Shown: positions 47,542 to 57,973, numbered from the stretch's first letter. The stretch is DNA of 64,000 bases from Shewanella canadensis (GCF_003966225.1 NZ_RXNU01000002.1:1-64000), one strand, 5' to 3'. Made by a program: numbers and translations. Notes: generated by a model not told the origin, from the sequence alone.

Positions 47542-48753
47542 TTAATTTACACATCGTTTGATGATGACCGCAGTTCCCATTCCCCCACCTATACACAAGG
47601 AGGCAAGTCCGTAACTGCACTGCTGCTTTTGCATCTCATAGAGCAGTGTTGTTAATACGCGTGCTCCGGAAGCACCTAGGGGGTGACCTAAGGCAATGGC
47701 GCCACCATTAAGGTTAGTTTTATTATCAAACCAGTCGAGCGAGACGCCATGCTCTTCACTAAGGCCATGCATCACACCTATCGCCTGAGCAGCAAAGGCC
47801 TCATTTAACTCGAGGAGTTCTACCTTATCTAAAGGCATATCAGCACGCTGTAGCGCCTGTCTGATCGCAGGTATCGGCCCAAGTCCCATATATGCGGGAT
47901 CGAGCCCCCCCTGACCGTAGCTCACTATCTCTGCCAATGGTTGCAATTGGTACTCATCGACCGCCTCTTGTGATGCGATAACAAATGCCACACCACCGTC
48001 ATTAATCCCGGAAGCATTACCCGCGGTCACCGAACCATTTTTATCGAATGCGGGCCGCAGCTTAGCCAGACTTTCAATTGTGGCATCGGTACGAGGGTAC
48101 TCATCACGATTAAACATCACCGGCTTACGACGAAGCATCACCTCAACTGGCACGACTTCATTTTCGAAACGTCCGGCCTCAATAGCGGCACAGGCCCTCT
48201 GCTGACTCCGAAGTGCAAACTGATCCTGAGTCTCACGACTAATCTCATACTTGTTAGCAATATTCTCGGCAGTCACTCCCATATGATACTGGTTGAAGAC
48301 GTCTGTCAGTCCATCATGGATCATTGAATCAACTAGCTTTTGATCACCCATCTTGGCACCGAAACGGTTATTGCTGCTCATGAGGTATGGAGCACTAGAC
48401 ATATTCTCCATGCCCGCAGCGACCACGATCTCTGCATCACCGGCTTTGATCTTACTGGCCGCTTCTATAACCGTCTTCATACCACTGCCACAGATCATAT
48501 TAAGAGAGTAGGCCGGAACCTCATCGGGTATGCCTGCAAAACGTGCGGCTTGTCGGCCAGGACCCATGCCCTGACCCGCACTCAACACATTACCTACTAC
48601 CACCTCATCGATACAGCGAGCAGAGATCTCGGCTTGAGCAATCGCCCCTTTAATCGCGTGACCTCCAAGCTCAAAAGCTGGAACAGAAGCTAAAGTTCCA
48701 CCGAAACTACCTAGTGCGGTGCGTTTAGCACCGACAATATATACCTTTCTCAT
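47542..48753 (-). CDS. acetyl-CoA acetyltransferase (thiolase)
   Basis: A 403-aa biosynthetic-type thiolase (AtoB/PhaA): acetoacetyl-CoA + CoA to and from 2 acetyl-CoA. Catalytic residues are clear: Cys in NMICGSGM near 88, His in GHPLGASGAR near 357 and Cys in CIGGGMG near 388. GGAGG upstream of the ATG. It is 8 bp after the SDR gene, one operon. In this setting it would split acetoacetyl-CoA made from 3-hydroxybutyrate, or start butyrate synthesis. Confidence 0.93.
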   Translation of the reverse strand: MRKVYIVGAKRTALGSFGGTLASVPAFELGGHAIKGAIAQAEISARCIDEVVVGNVLSAGQGMGPGRQAARFAGIPDEVPAYSLNMICGSGMKTVIEAASKIKAGDAEIVVAAGMENMSSAPYLMSSNNRFGAKMGDQKLVDSMIHDGLTDVFNQYHMGVTAENIANKYEISRETQDQFALRSQQRACAAIEAGRFENEVVPVEVMLRRKPVMFNRDEYPRTDATIESLAKLRPAFDKNGSVTAGNASGINDGGVAFVIASQEAVDEYQLQPLAEIVSYGQGGLDPAYMGLGPIPAIRQALQRADMPLDKVELLELNEAFAAQAIGVMHGLSEEHGVSLDWFDNKTNLNGGAIALGHPLGASGARVLTTLLYEMQKQQCSYGLASLCIGGGMGTAVIIKRCVN

Positions 48754-48761
48754 ACTGCCTC

Positions 48762-49496
48762 CTAGATCACCAAGCCGCCATCAATTTTTAGTGTTTGTCC
48801 GGTGATGAAGCTGGCGTTATCGCTGGCCAGAAACAAGACACCATCGGCGATATCCTGAGGCTTACCCATACGCCCCAGTGGTGTCTTCCCTTTCATGTAA
48901 TCGAGTACTTTTTCCGGAAGTTCAATGGTCATTGGGGTTTCGATAAAGCCGGGCGCGACGCAGTTCGCGCGAACCTGAGCACCTTTACGTGCAAACTCTT
49001 TTGCCCAGCCCTTAGTCATAGTGATCACACCGCCTTTAGTCGCGGCATAGTTACTCTGACCAACATTGCCGTCGGTACCGACGACCGATGACATGGTTAT
49101 GATTGAACCGACACCACTTTCAATCATCACAGGTGAAACCGCCTGAGTCATATTGAAGACGCCCTTCAAGTTGACATTGACCACCATATCCCAGTCATCT
49201 TCACTCATCCTGTCCAGAAGATTATCTCGGGTAATACCGGCATTATTAACCAACACATCGATGTTGCCATGTACCTCTTTCAATTCTGCCACCAGCATCT
49301 TGATAGCATCCCTATCGCAAACATTAAGCTGTTTAGCACAAACATTACTGTACTGAGTTTCCAGATCTACCATCGCTTCATGATTCATATCGCAGGCATA
49401 GACTTTTAATGCTCCCTGCTTCGCAAATGTTTCAACGATACAACGCCCAATTCCCTGCGCCCCGCCTGTTACAATACAAACTTTGTTAGCCAGCAT
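48762..49496 (-). CDS. SDR acetoacetyl-CoA reductase / (R)-3-hydroxybutyryl-CoA dehydrogenase
   Basis: A 244-aa classical short-chain dehydrogenase (PhaB/FabG type). Nucleotide loop TGGAQGIGR at 10-18, NNAGITRDN near 85-93, catalytic Ser/Tyr/Lys in MSSVVG (near 137) and NYAATKGG (near 150). The second beta-strand ends ACDMN: the Asp usually forces NADH preference, unlike NADPH-dependent PhaB. Coupled to thiolase downstream, it fits interconversion of (R)-3-hydroxybutyryl-CoA and acetoacetyl-CoA. A FabG role in fatty acid synthesis is less likely by context. Confidence 0.85.
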   Translation of the reverse strand: MLANKVCIVTGGAQGIGRCIVETFAKQGALKVYACDMNHEAMVDLETQYSNVCAKQLNVCDRDAIKMLVAELKEVHGNIDVLVNNAGITRDNLLDRMSEDDWDMVVNVNLKGVFNMTQAVSPVMIESGVGSIITMSSVVGTDGNVGQSNYAATKGGVITMTKGWAKEFARKGAQVRANCVAPGFIETPMTIELPEKVLDYMKGKTPLGRMGKPQDIADGVLFLASDNASFITGQTLKIDGGLVI

Positions 49497-49607
49497 AGTT
49501 CTACCACCTTTATTTAGTCATATAGGAAAGCCAGAGAGCGCCAAATAACCACGGCGATATCTGCTTTAATTTGCACCTATATTAGGCCTAGAACGGTTCG
49601 ATGATTA

Positions 49608-49766
49608 GTATCAATAAGTCAAAACACTATTGCATATAAGGGATAAAATTCTTTTAAGAATAGCTAATTCGGGATAGTATATCGACGACTGAGGTAATTT
49701 CTTTTTTGTTACTCATATCTCTTTTCAAATATTGGTATCAATATTAAGCTACTTAACGTATCAATA
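49608..49766. promoter_or_regulatory. three GTATCAATA boxes in the SDR-LysR divergent region
   Basis: Direct copies of GTATCAATA at 49608-49616, 49735-49743 and 49758-49766; the last two are 23 bp apart, about two helical turns. The 330-bp region separates the SDR-thiolase operon from a divergent LysR gene, the usual place for a LysR-type operator. TTGGTATCAATA also contains a T-N11-A spacing. Promoter boxes could not be assigned with confidence. Confidence 0.5.
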
Positions 49767-49827
49767 ATATATAGCAGTCATACTCATATGTTTGGCTATT
49801 CCCTTCTCTGCCCATAGTGAAACTTCT

Positions 49828-50736
49828 ATGCTCGATAAAATCGTTTACTTTTTACACGTGGTTCGAACAGGTTCTTTTAGCGATGCTGCCAAGCAGTATG
49901 GAATTTCAGCCTCGGCGGGTAGCCGCTGGATTATTGAACTGGAAGAGAATATGGGGGTCAGCTTACTCAAGCGTTCGACCCGTAAAGTAGTACCTACACA
50001 GGCGGGAGAACGGTTATTCGATCGATTCTGCCATGTAAACACCGAAATTGATGACATCCTCACCGAAATACAAAACCTGGGTAATGAAGACCGCGGGGTG
50101 ATCCGTATAGCGAGCACGCCACTTTTTGCCAAAAATTTCCTCAGCCGGATCGTAGGCGAGTATCTACGCGAGTACCCCTATGTCTCCTTTCGAATCGTTG
50201 AAACCGCTTATGATGTTGACCATATCGATGAGGTCGACTTCTCTATCAGGGCTAATGCTACTTACCAAGGCTACCTGGAAAAAGACAGCCTGCTGGTTAA
50301 ACGCTCTCTACTTCAATACCCCCTAAAAGCGTGTTGCTCACCCAGCTATATTGAACAGTTTTCCTGTCCTGAATTCCCGGAGGATCTCAAGAAGCATAAC
50401 TGCTTATATGCCTCAACTTTAGTCGGTGGCAATAAGTGGGTATTTGAACTAGACGGAGAATTTACTACCGTTGATATTGCTCAAACTGTTGAAGTGGAAG
50501 ACAGCGAATTTTTGAAGACTGTGGCCCTAACAGGAGCTGGCATAGCCTACTTGCCAAATCAACTGATTAAAGATGAACTTGCTGATGGCCGCTTGGTGCC
50601 GGTACTCGATAACTATAGTAATAGCCAGTTTGAGTTCAGCCTCTATTTCAGGCCAAGAAAGCAGATGCCAACAAGATGTGTCAACTTTAAGGAGTTCCTA
50701 CTCAAACGAGTTCAAGAGATCAGCCAAGAAACATAA
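49828..50736 (+). CDS. LysR-family transcriptional regulator
   Basis: A 302-aa regulator. The N-terminal winged HTH (MLDKIVYFLHVVRTGSFSDAAKQYGISASAGSRWIIELEE) is followed by a periplasmic-binding-like effector domain (90-295). The start is set at ATG 49828; the frame opens 12 codons earlier at a TTG. Located between the divergent SDR-thiolase operon and the CoA-transferase operon, it is the obvious candidate controller of both. The coinducer may be 3-hydroxybutyrate, crotonate or a CoA ester (inference). Confidence 0.85.
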   Translation: MLDKIVYFLHVVRTGSFSDAAKQYGISASAGSRWIIELEENMGVSLLKRSTRKVVPTQAGERLFDRFCHVNTEIDDILTEIQNLGNEDRGVIRIASTPLFAKNFLSRIVGEYLREYPYVSFRIVETAYDVDHIDEVDFSIRANATYQGYLEKDSLLVKRSLLQYPLKACCSPSYIEQFSCPEFPEDLKKHNCLYASTLVGGNKWVFELDGEFTTVDIAQTVEVEDSEFLKTVALTGAGIAYLPNQLIKDELADGRLVPVLDNYSNSQFEFSLYFRPRKQMPTRCVNFKEFLLKRVQEISQET

Positions 50737-51075
50737 TAATCATCTAAAATTCCAGCCATTTGCCACTGGCAGCGACATATCTAAGCTCATACTCATGCAG
50801 TTAGTCATAGGGTAAGAGCTTAGATGATTCAATAGCCATATTATCGGCCCTTCTCTTCAAACTGACTATTATTCAGAAGCAACACCACACCGCCTTACAT
50901 CCCAAAAAACTTAATGTTTCCTCCAACCGCAATTATCCCATTAATGCAATTATCTTTCCGAATTTCATCTATTTTCTCATCAATAACAAGATTATAAACT
51001 TCATTCATTACCTTAAAGCCACTTTACCTATGGGCTGTTGGTTTCTTGAATTATTCGGTTCTGAAGGAAGTTATT
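50737..51075 (+). other. regulatory gap before the CoA-transferase operon
   Basis: A gene-free 339-bp A/T-rich region, which must contain the promoter of the catabolic operon. Only a partial TCAATAA match to the upstream boxes is visible (near 50980). No hairpin or clear -35/-10 pair was found. Confidence 0.4.
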
Positions 51076-52665
51076 ATGAAAGTTGATGTACTCACAGCCA
51101 AACAAGCTGCATCCCTAATCAAGGATGGAGATAAGGTGATTTTAGGCGGATTCATAGGTGCGGTTGTTCCTGAAGCGATAGAGCAAGCCGTCGGTGAACA
51201 GTTCCTTTCAACCGGGCACCCTAATAATTTAGAGATCTACTTCACCGCCGGTCAGGGGGACGGTAAAGACAAGGCCACCAATCACCTTTCACATCCAGGT
51301 ATGGTCAGCATGGCTCTGGGAGGGCATTGGGGGCTCATTCCACGACTCCAGAAAATGGCCAATGAGGAGCAGATACAAGGTTATAACTTTCCTCAGGGAG
51401 TGATAGCACAACTGCTCAGAGATTCGGCAGCCGGTAAACCCGGCACATTGTCACATGTCGGCCTCGGCACCTTTATCGACCCTAGGCTCGGTGGCGGGAA
51501 AATTAACGCCATCACTACACAAGATCGCGTATCACTGATGACCATAGATGATAACGAGTACCTGTTCTATAAACGACTCGATGCCAATGTGGCACTGCTA
51601 AGAGGCACAACGGCTGATGAGAACGGCAATATCACCATGGAAGATGAGTGTCTGTTTTTAGAAAACCTGGCAGCTGCACAGCTTGTCACCAATATGGGCG
51701 GCACTGTGATAGTACAAGTCAAAAGAGTCGTCAAAGCTGGAACGTTAGCCCCACAACAGGTCCGCATTCCCGGGATTTTTGTCAATGCGGTTGTCGTTGC
51801 AGAGGGTGAAGCGCATATGCAGACATTCGCTGAGCAGATGAACCCCGCCTACTGCGGACGCGGAGACGGGAAAATAGGCAAACCGCAGCCGCGTCAACTG
51901 GATGCTAAGAAAATCATCGCCCGCCGTGCGGCGATGGAGCTCAGACAGGGTGCCATCTTAAATTACGGCATCGGCGCCCCCGAAGTGATTGCCAATGTCA
52001 CCGATGAGGAGGGGATCACGGATCAGGTTATTGCAACGGTCGAGCCTGGAGCTATTGGCGGAACCCCGGCCGGTGGACTCAGCTTTGGGGCATCGGCTTT
52101 CCCTGAGTCTGTGATAACCCAAGATCAAATGTTTGATTTTTACGATGGTGGCGGAATCGATCAGGCTTTCTTGGGGCTAGCAGAGTGTGACATAAATGGC
52201 GATCTGAACGTCTCAAAATTCGGTCCTAAAATTGCTGGCTGCGGCGGATTTATCAATATCACCCAGAATGCCAAGCAGGTATTTTTCTGCGGCACATTCA
52301 CCGCAGGAAAGCTGCAGATTGAAACGGGGGACGGAGAGTTACGAATCGTCAAAGAAGGCCAGATTAAAAAGCTGATTAATCGGGTCGGTCAGATCACATT
52401 CGCGGCCGATATCGCCAGAAAGAACAACAAACCGGTTCTGTATATCACCGAGCGCGCCGTATTTAAGTTGGTCACGGAGGGACTCGAGTTGATTGAGATT
52501 GCCCCGGGAGTAGATCTCAAGCATGACATATTAGATCAGATGGAGTTCTGCCCCACGATCGGCGCAGATCTAAAAATTATGGATAAGCGGATCTTTATCG
52601 ACCGACCCATGGGGCTCACCCTTAACTCAAAGGATGACGACTTAACCGTATTCAACGCCGCCTAA
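51076..52665 (+). CDS. acyl-CoA:carboxylate CoA-transferase (YdiF/propionate CoA-transferase type)
   Basis: A 529-aa fused two-domain class I CoA-transferase. The start ATG 51076 has AGGAAG upstream. Glycine-rich GGFIGAVVPEAIEQA near residue 25; the catalytic Glu is expected in TVEPGAIGGTPAGG near 325. Such enzymes move CoA between acetyl-, propionyl-, butyryl-, 3-hydroxybutyryl-CoA and free acids. Here it could activate 3-hydroxybutyrate with acetyl- or butyryl-CoA as donor and release acetate or butyrate. First gene of a run that includes MaoC, FabV, AckA and Pta. Confidence 0.88.
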   Translation: MKVDVLTAKQAASLIKDGDKVILGGFIGAVVPEAIEQAVGEQFLSTGHPNNLEIYFTAGQGDGKDKATNHLSHPGMVSMALGGHWGLIPRLQKMANEEQIQGYNFPQGVIAQLLRDSAAGKPGTLSHVGLGTFIDPRLGGGKINAITTQDRVSLMTIDDNEYLFYKRLDANVALLRGTTADENGNITMEDECLFLENLAAAQLVTNMGGTVIVQVKRVVKAGTLAPQQVRIPGIFVNAVVVAEGEAHMQTFAEQMNPAYCGRGDGKIGKPQPRQLDAKKIIARRAAMELRQGAILNYGIGAPEVIANVTDEEGITDQVIATVEPGAIGGTPAGGLSFGASAFPESVITQDQMFDFYDGGGIDQAFLGLAECDINGDLNVSKFGPKIAGCGGFINITQNAKQVFFCGTFTAGKLQIETGDGELRIVKEGQIKKLINRVGQITFAADIARKNNKPVLYITERAVFKLVTEGLELIEIAPGVDLKHDILDQMEFCPTIGADLKIMDKRIFIDRPMGLTLNSKDDDLTVFNAA

Positions 52666-52784
52666 TTCCACCAACACCAGTCCCCCTTTAATAACAGCAT
52701 TTAGGAGGACTGGAAGGTTCATTTTAAGCCATTGACTAAAAAGCATTAATCACAATGGCTTACTCTTTTAAACGGGTAAATACA

Positions 52785-53204
52785 ATGAGATATACAATTA
52801 ACCAGCTTGCTATCGGCCAGAATGCGTCATTTGAGAAGACCATAAGCGAATCTGACATACTGCAATTTTGCGGGATCAGTGGGGACATAAATCCAGTTCA
52901 TGTGAGTGAGTTAGCAGGCCAGAAAAGCGTCTTTGGTCGGAGAGTTGCACATGGCATTTTAGTCTCCGGCCTGACCTCGGCAGTGCTTGGGATGCAGTTA
53001 CCCGGCCCCGGAACCATCTACCTGGGTCAGGATATGCGTTTTATCGCACCGGTCTATATCGGTGACACCATACGCGCAGAAGTCGAGGTCGCCGAGATAA
53101 TCACAAACAAGAACATAGTCAAGCTCAGGACCCGCAGCATCAACCAGCACAACAAAGTGGTTATCGAAGGCATGGCCACTGTAATGCCCCCCAAGGCAGA
53201 TTAA
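52785..53204 (+). CDS. phaJ: MaoC-type (R)-specific enoyl-CoA hydratase
   Basis: A 139-aa hot-dog-fold hydratase. The start is ATG 52785 (MRYTINQL), with an alternative ATG at 52755 giving 10 more residues. The hydratase-2 motif is present: SGDINPVHV with Asp/His, then FGRRVAHGIL. It would interconvert (R)-3-hydroxybutyryl-CoA and crotonyl-CoA, matching the (R)-stereochemistry of the SDR and PHB. The gene symbol is by similarity to PhaJ. Confidence 0.85.
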   Translation: MRYTINQLAIGQNASFEKTISESDILQFCGISGDINPVHVSELAGQKSVFGRRVAHGILVSGLTSAVLGMQLPGPGTIYLGQDMRFIAPVYIGDTIRAEVEVAEIITNKNIVKLRTRSINQHNKVVIEGMATVMPPKAD

Positions 53205-53225
53205 TTTTATATTCAGGAGTAAATG

Positions 53226-54428
53226 ATGATTATTAAACCCATAGTTAAAGGGGTCGTTGCACGCAATGCACATCCAACAGGCTGCAAACAAGCCATTATT
53301 AACCAGATCAATTATGTAAAAGCTGAAAAGCCTATCGTTAATGGTGCTAAGAAAGTACTCATCTTAGGTGCATCATCCGGTTTCGGCTTAGCTTCCCGCA
53401 TCTCACTGGCCTTCGGGGGCGCATCGGCGGATACCATAGGCGTATCGTTCGAACGTGGCCCGAGTGAGAAAGGTATTGGAACGGCTGGCTGGTACAACAA
53501 TATCTTCTTCCGTGAAGAAGCTGAGAAACAGGGACTAATTGCGAAGAACTTTGTCGGCGACGCCTTCTCACCACAGACTCGAGAGCAGGTTATCGATTAC
53601 ATAAAGTCTGAGTTTGGTGGCAAGCTTGACCTTGTTATCTACAGCTTAGCAACGGGTGTAAGACCCGATCCGGTAACCGGAGAGCTGTGGCGCTCATCAA
53701 TCAAGACAATCGGCGAGCCGGTAACCGGACCGACTATCAATATCGAAACCGATACCATGGAACAGATGACAGTGGGTACGGCGACAGATGAAGAGATAGA
53801 TGCCACCGAGAAAGTGATGGGCGGCGATGACTGGGCAAGCTGGATAGAGATCTTATCCGAAGCCGATGTATTGGACAAAGGTTGTAAAACACTGGCCTAT
53901 TCATATATTGGCGCCAAGAGTACCTACCCTATCTATCACCAGGGAACCCTCGGCAGAGCCAAGACGCATCTGCATGCTACCGGCGATATGCTTAATAATA
54001 AGTTGGCAAAGATTGGCGGAACGGCGCACGTTTCTGTGTGTAAAGCCCTGGTCACCAAGGCCAGTGTCTATATCCCGGCATTTTCCCCCTATATCCTTGC
54101 ACTCTATAAAGTCATGAAAGAGAAGGGACTGCATGAAGGCTGCATCGAACAGATGCAAAGGCTGTTTGCTCAGCGGGTTTATGGTGATAAATCGGCTATC
54201 CCGGTCGATAACCAGCGATTGATCCGTATCGATGATTGGGAGCTCGATGCTGGCGTTCAGAGTGAAGTCGATAAACTGATCGCTAAAATTGCGCCGGATA
54301 ATTTTGCCTTAGTAGGCGACTATCAAGGTTATAAAACAGACTTCATGCAGCTTAATGGCTTCGAACTGCCGGGCGTCGATTATCAGGCTAGAGTAGATTT
54401 TGACTCTCTGTGCCAACTTCAGCCTTAA
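53226..54428 (+). CDS. fabV: trans-2-enoyl-CoA reductase, FabV/Ter type
   Basis: A 400-aa NADH-dependent reductase. ATG 53226 (MIIKPIVKG) is preferred over the adjacent ATG 53223 because GGAG is better spaced. The family hallmarks are visible: GASSGFGLASRI near 50, VIYSLATGVR near 140 and the Y-x8-K active site in YPIYHQGTLGRAK near 235-245. FabV/Ter enzymes reduce crotonyl-CoA essentially irreversibly. It lies 21 bp after the hydratase gene, so it probably serves butyryl-CoA formation as well as, or instead of, fatty acid synthesis. Confidence 0.93.
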   Translation: MIIKPIVKGVVARNAHPTGCKQAIINQINYVKAEKPIVNGAKKVLILGASSGFGLASRISLAFGGASADTIGVSFERGPSEKGIGTAGWYNNIFFREEAEKQGLIAKNFVGDAFSPQTREQVIDYIKSEFGGKLDLVIYSLATGVRPDPVTGELWRSSIKTIGEPVTGPTINIETDTMEQMTVGTATDEEIDATEKVMGGDDWASWIEILSEADVLDKGCKTLAYSYIGAKSTYPIYHQGTLGRAKTHLHATGDMLNNKLAKIGGTAHVSVCKALVTKASVYIPAFSPYILALYKVMKEKGLHEGCIEQMQRLFAQRVYGDKSAIPVDNQRLIRIDDWELDAGVQSEVDKLIAKIAPDNFALVGDYQGYKTDFMQLNGFELPGVDYQARVDFDSLCQLQP

Positions 54429-54476
54429 TCTTTTTATCTTCTGACTCTCCCGGTCTGCACACTTCAACATCTAAAA

Positions 54477-54502
54477 AACACCTGCTCAATTGAGCAGGTG
54501 TT
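54477..54502 (+). promoter_or_regulatory. 26-bp perfect palindrome between fabV and ackA
   Basis: AACACCTGCTCAA / TTGAGCAGGTGTT has no unpaired loop base in DNA form and lies 24 bp before the ackA ATG. T-rich sequence follows only on the minus strand, so it is a poor terminator for the operon; an mRNA stability or processing hairpin, or an operator, are options. Confidence 0.6.
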
Positions 54503-54526
54503 ATCTAAAGTTCACAAGGTTTAATC

Positions 54527-55723
54527 ATGTCCAACAAACTCGTATTAGTTCTAAATTGCGGAAGCTCTTCACTGAAGTTTGCAATTATCGATGCCATAAC
54601 AGGCGATGAGCAGCTCTCTGGGCTTGCCGAATGCTTTGGGTTAGTAAGCGCCAGTATTAAATGGAAAGTAACCGGAGAAAAGCATGAGGCCGATCTCGGT
54701 GCATTTACCGCACACCGTGAAGCCGTTGAATATATCGTTAACATCATCTTATCTGATGATCCACAGCTTAAAGAACAGATCCTGGCCATTGGACACAGGG
54801 TCGTTCACGGTGGAGAGAAATTTACTCAATCCGTACTTATCGATGAAACCGTAATCAAGGGCATTGAGAATTGCGCAAGCCTGGCACCGTTACATAACCC
54901 TGCACACCTGATTGGAATTCGCTCGGCTCAGGCTTCATTTCCGTCCCTTCCACAGGTCGCCGTATTTGATACCGCTTTCCATCAGACCATGCCAGAAAAG
55001 GCCTACATCTACGCCATTCCCTATAAGCTGTATCGTGAAAATAGTATTCGCCGTTATGGCATGCACGGTACCAGCCACCTGTTTGTCAGTCGTGAAGCTG
55101 CAAAGCTTCTTGGCAAACCACTCGAAGACACCAATATTGTTAGTGCCCACCTTGGAAACGGCGCGTCGATAACGGCGATCAGAGGTGGTAAGAGCGTAGA
55201 CACCTCGATGGGACTAACACCGTTAGAAGGCTTAGTGATGGGAACCCGATGCGGCGATCTCGATCCATCTATTATCTACCATCTGGTTAATCGACTCGGT
55301 TACACCTTAGATGAAGTCAATCACCTGCTAAACAACCAAAGCGGCTTACTCGGGATCTCTGAATTGACCAATGATTGCCGGGGTATAGAAGAGGGTGTCC
55401 AGCGTGGGCATAAAGGAGCGAGTCTCGCACTGGAGATATTCTGTTATCGCCTGGCTAAGTATATCGCCTCATATACCGTGCCTTTACGTCGATTAGATGC
55501 CTTAGTGTTCACCGGAGGAATAGGCGAAAACTCCTCTCTCGTCAGAGAAAAAATCCTCAATTTACTGGAGGTATTCAGATTTGAACTCGATAACGAACGT
55601 AACCAAGCTGCTCGCTTTGGCAATCGAGGCAAGATAACTAAAGACAGTGGCCCTGTCGCTATGGTTATTCCGACCAATGAGGAGTGGGTTATCGCCCAAG
55701 ACACAATGGCACTGATTAAATAA
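54527..55723 (+). CDS. ackA: acetate kinase
   Basis: A 398-aa enzyme making ATP and acetate from acetyl phosphate. Family motifs: [12 protein letters not shown] at residues 7-18, [10 protein letters not shown] near 88, [10 protein letters not shown] near 148, [10 protein letters not shown] near 180 and TGGIGENS near 330. Forms the energy-conserving end of the cluster with pta, which follows 112 bp later. Many gammaproteobacteria have another ackA-pta; whether this one is extra cannot be seen here. Confidence 0.95.
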   Translation: MSNKLVLVLNCGSSSLKFAIIDAITGDEQLSGLAECFGLVSASIKWKVTGEKHEADLGAFTAHREAVEYIVNIILSDDPQLKEQILAIGHRVVHGGEKFTQSVLIDETVIKGIENCASLAPLHNPAHLIGIRSAQASFPSLPQVAVFDTAFHQTMPEKAYIYAIPYKLYRENSIRRYGMHGTSHLFVSREAAKLLGKPLEDTNIVSAHLGNGASITAIRGGKSVDTSMGLTPLEGLVMGTRCGDLDPSIIYHLVNRLGYTLDEVNHLLNNQSGLLGISELTNDCRGIEEGVQRGHKGASLALEIFCYRLAKYIASYTVPLRRLDALVFTGGIGENSSLVREKILNLLEVFRFELDNERNQAARFGNRGKITKDSGPVAMVIPTNEEWVIAQDTMALIK

Positions 55724-55834
55724 TCCCACGTATCACTCTGATAATAAAACATGCTTATTAATCCAGAAATTCAGCGGTGACTGAGTTTCTGGAAAATATT
55801 CAGCGCAAAAGCTCGCGCAGTCAAAGAGGTCTCT

Positions 55835-57973
55835 ATGTCTCGTAATATCATGCTCATCCCCATTGGAACCAGTGTAGGCCTGACCTCTGTCAGCCTGGGC
55901 TTAGTTCGCGCATTTGAACATCATGGGGTAAAAATTCGTTTCTTCAAACCCATTGCCCAACAAAGACCCCACGACAAGGGATCCGAACGGTCCACAACAA
56001 TTCTGAGTAAATCTCCAACGGTTAACCCCCTCGAGCCCTTCTCTATGAAGTACGCCGAAGACATGATCCGGACCAACAAAACCGATATCCTGATGGAACA
56101 GATCATTGCCCGCGTCACTGAACATATCGAGACATCGGATACTCTAATCGTTGAGGGACTCGTACAGACAAGAAACCACCCATTTTCAGGTGATATAAAT
56201 TACGCTATCGCAAAGGCCCTCGATGCCGATATCATCTTTATCGCCACGCCAGGCAATGAGACAGCAACAGCCTTGATGCATCGCCTTGAGATAGCGCATA
56301 ACACCTGGGGTGGAGCCAAAAACAAGCGCCTCATTGGCGCAATTATTAATAAAGTTGGGGCGCCAGTCGATGATGAAGGGCGTACCCAACCCGATATGTC
56401 AGAGGTCTTAAACAATAGACGGCCACAAGGTCTAAATACAAGGAGCATGTTTAAACCTCTCGGTAAAAGTCCGGTTCGGGTCCTGGGAATTGTTCCCTAC
56501 AATTTAAACCTGGTAGCACCAAGGGCATCAGATCTCGCCAAACACCTAAACGCTAAAATTATTAATGCCGGGGAGATGAATACCCGTCGCCTCCGCAAGG
56601 TCACCTTCTGTGCCAGAAGTATTCCTAACATGGTCTCACACCTACAAACCGATTCACTACTCGTCACCTCAGGGGATCGATCCGACGCCATCGTCGCAGC
56701 CTGTTTAGCCACGATGAACGGAGTGAATATTGGCGCCCTGTTACTGACAGGCAATTATGATCCCGAACCTGAAGTGATGACTCTATGTGAGCAAGCCTTC
56801 GAAACCGGTCTTCCGGTTTTCCTTGCCGATAGCAATACTTGGCAGACCTCACTGAATATTCAGCGCTTCAACTATGAAGTTCCTGTCGATGACGCGGTGC
56901 GTATCGAGGAGTGTCAGGAGTATGTCGCAAGTCATATCGATCCAAGCTGGATTAAAAGCGTGACGGAAAACTCACCACGTGAACATCGTCTTTCACCTCC
57001 GGCATTCAGATATAAGTTAACCGAACTGGCCAAAGCAGCCTGTAAAACAGTGGTGTTACCCGAAGGTAATGAGCCCCGAACAATCGAGGCTGCAAGTATC
57101 TGTGCCCAGCGCGGCATCGCAAAATGTGTTCTACTGGGTAATACCGAAGAGATCGAACGTATTGCCAAACAGCAAGGAGTGATTCTGGGAGAAGGGGTCA
57201 CTATTATTGAGCCGGAAACTATCCGCGGACATTATGTTGAGCCTATGCTTGAACTGCGTCGCCACAAAGGGCTGACCGAAGTGGTTGCAAAGGAGCAACT
57301 AGAGGACAATATGGTGCTCGGCACCATGATGGTCGCTCAAAACCAGGTGGATGGCATTGTCTCCGGTGCGGTTAACACTACGGCTAATACCATACGACCT
57401 CCACTGCAGCTGATCAAAACAGCCCCAGGAGCCAGCCTGGTATCATCTATTTTCTTTATGTTGATGCCAGATCAGGTGCTGATCTACGGTGACTGCGCCA
57501 TTAACCCCGATCCCAATGCCGAGCAACTCGCCGATATTGCCATTCAATCGGCTGAATCGGCCGCCGCATTCGGCATAGAACCGAGAGTCGCTATGATCAG
57601 TTACTCGACAGGTAGTTCAGGAAGCGGTTCTGATGTCGACAAGGTGCGTGAAGCAACCCATATTGCCAAAGAGAAACGGCCGGATCTCATCATAGATGGT
57701 CCGCTTCAATATGACGCAGCCGTTGTGCCAAATGTCGCACAATCTAAGGCACCAAATAGCCCTGTAGCGGGTCAGGCAACGGTATTCGTTTTTCCGGACC
57801 TGAACACCGGCAATACCACCTATAAAGCAGTACAAAGAAGTGCCGAGCTCATCAGTATTGGACCTATGCTACAGGGAATGCGCAAACCCGTTAACGACCT
57901 ATCGCGGGGAGCACTGGTTGACGATATTGTCTACACCATTGCCCTAACGGCAATTCAGGCTTCACAAGGTTAA
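55835..57973 (+). CDS. pta: phosphate acetyltransferase
   Basis: A 712-aa three-part enzyme as in E. coli: N-terminal P-loop-like domain (1-230, [21 protein letters not shown]), DRTGG middle domain (240-380) and the C-terminal acetyl/butyryl phosphotransferase domain (400-712) with [10 protein letters not shown] near 590 and DGPLQYDAA near 620. Converts acetyl-CoA and phosphate to acetyl phosphate. Same strand as ackA, probably cotranscribed. Confidence 0.95.
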   Translation: MSRNIMLIPIGTSVGLTSVSLGLVRAFEHHGVKIRFFKPIAQQRPHDKGSERSTTILSKSPTVNPLEPFSMKYAEDMIRTNKTDILMEQIIARVTEHIETSDTLIVEGLVQTRNHPFSGDINYAIAKALDADIIFIATPGNETATALMHRLEIAHNTWGGAKNKRLIGAIINKVGAPVDDEGRTQPDMSEVLNNRRPQGLNTRSMFKPLGKSPVRVLGIVPYNLNLVAPRASDLAKHLNAKIINAGEMNTRRLRKVTFCARSIPNMVSHLQTDSLLVTSGDRSDAIVAACLATMNGVNIGALLLTGNYDPEPEVMTLCEQAFETGLPVFLADSNTWQTSLNIQRFNYEVPVDDAVRIEECQEYVASHIDPSWIKSVTENSPREHRLSPPAFRYKLTELAKAACKTVVLPEGNEPRTIEAASICAQRGIAKCVLLGNTEEIERIAKQQGVILGEGVTIIEPETIRGHYVEPMLELRRHKGLTEVVAKEQLEDNMVLGTMMVAQNQVDGIVSGAVNTTANTIRPPLQLIKTAPGASLVSSIFFMLMPDQVLIYGDCAINPDPNAEQLADIAIQSAESAAAFGIEPRVAMISYSTGSSGSGSDVDKVREATHIAKEKRPDLIIDGPLQYDAAVVPNVAQSKAPNSPVAGQATVFVFPDLNTGNTTYKAVQRSAELISIGPMLQGMRKPVNDLSRGALVDDIVYTIALTAIQASQG

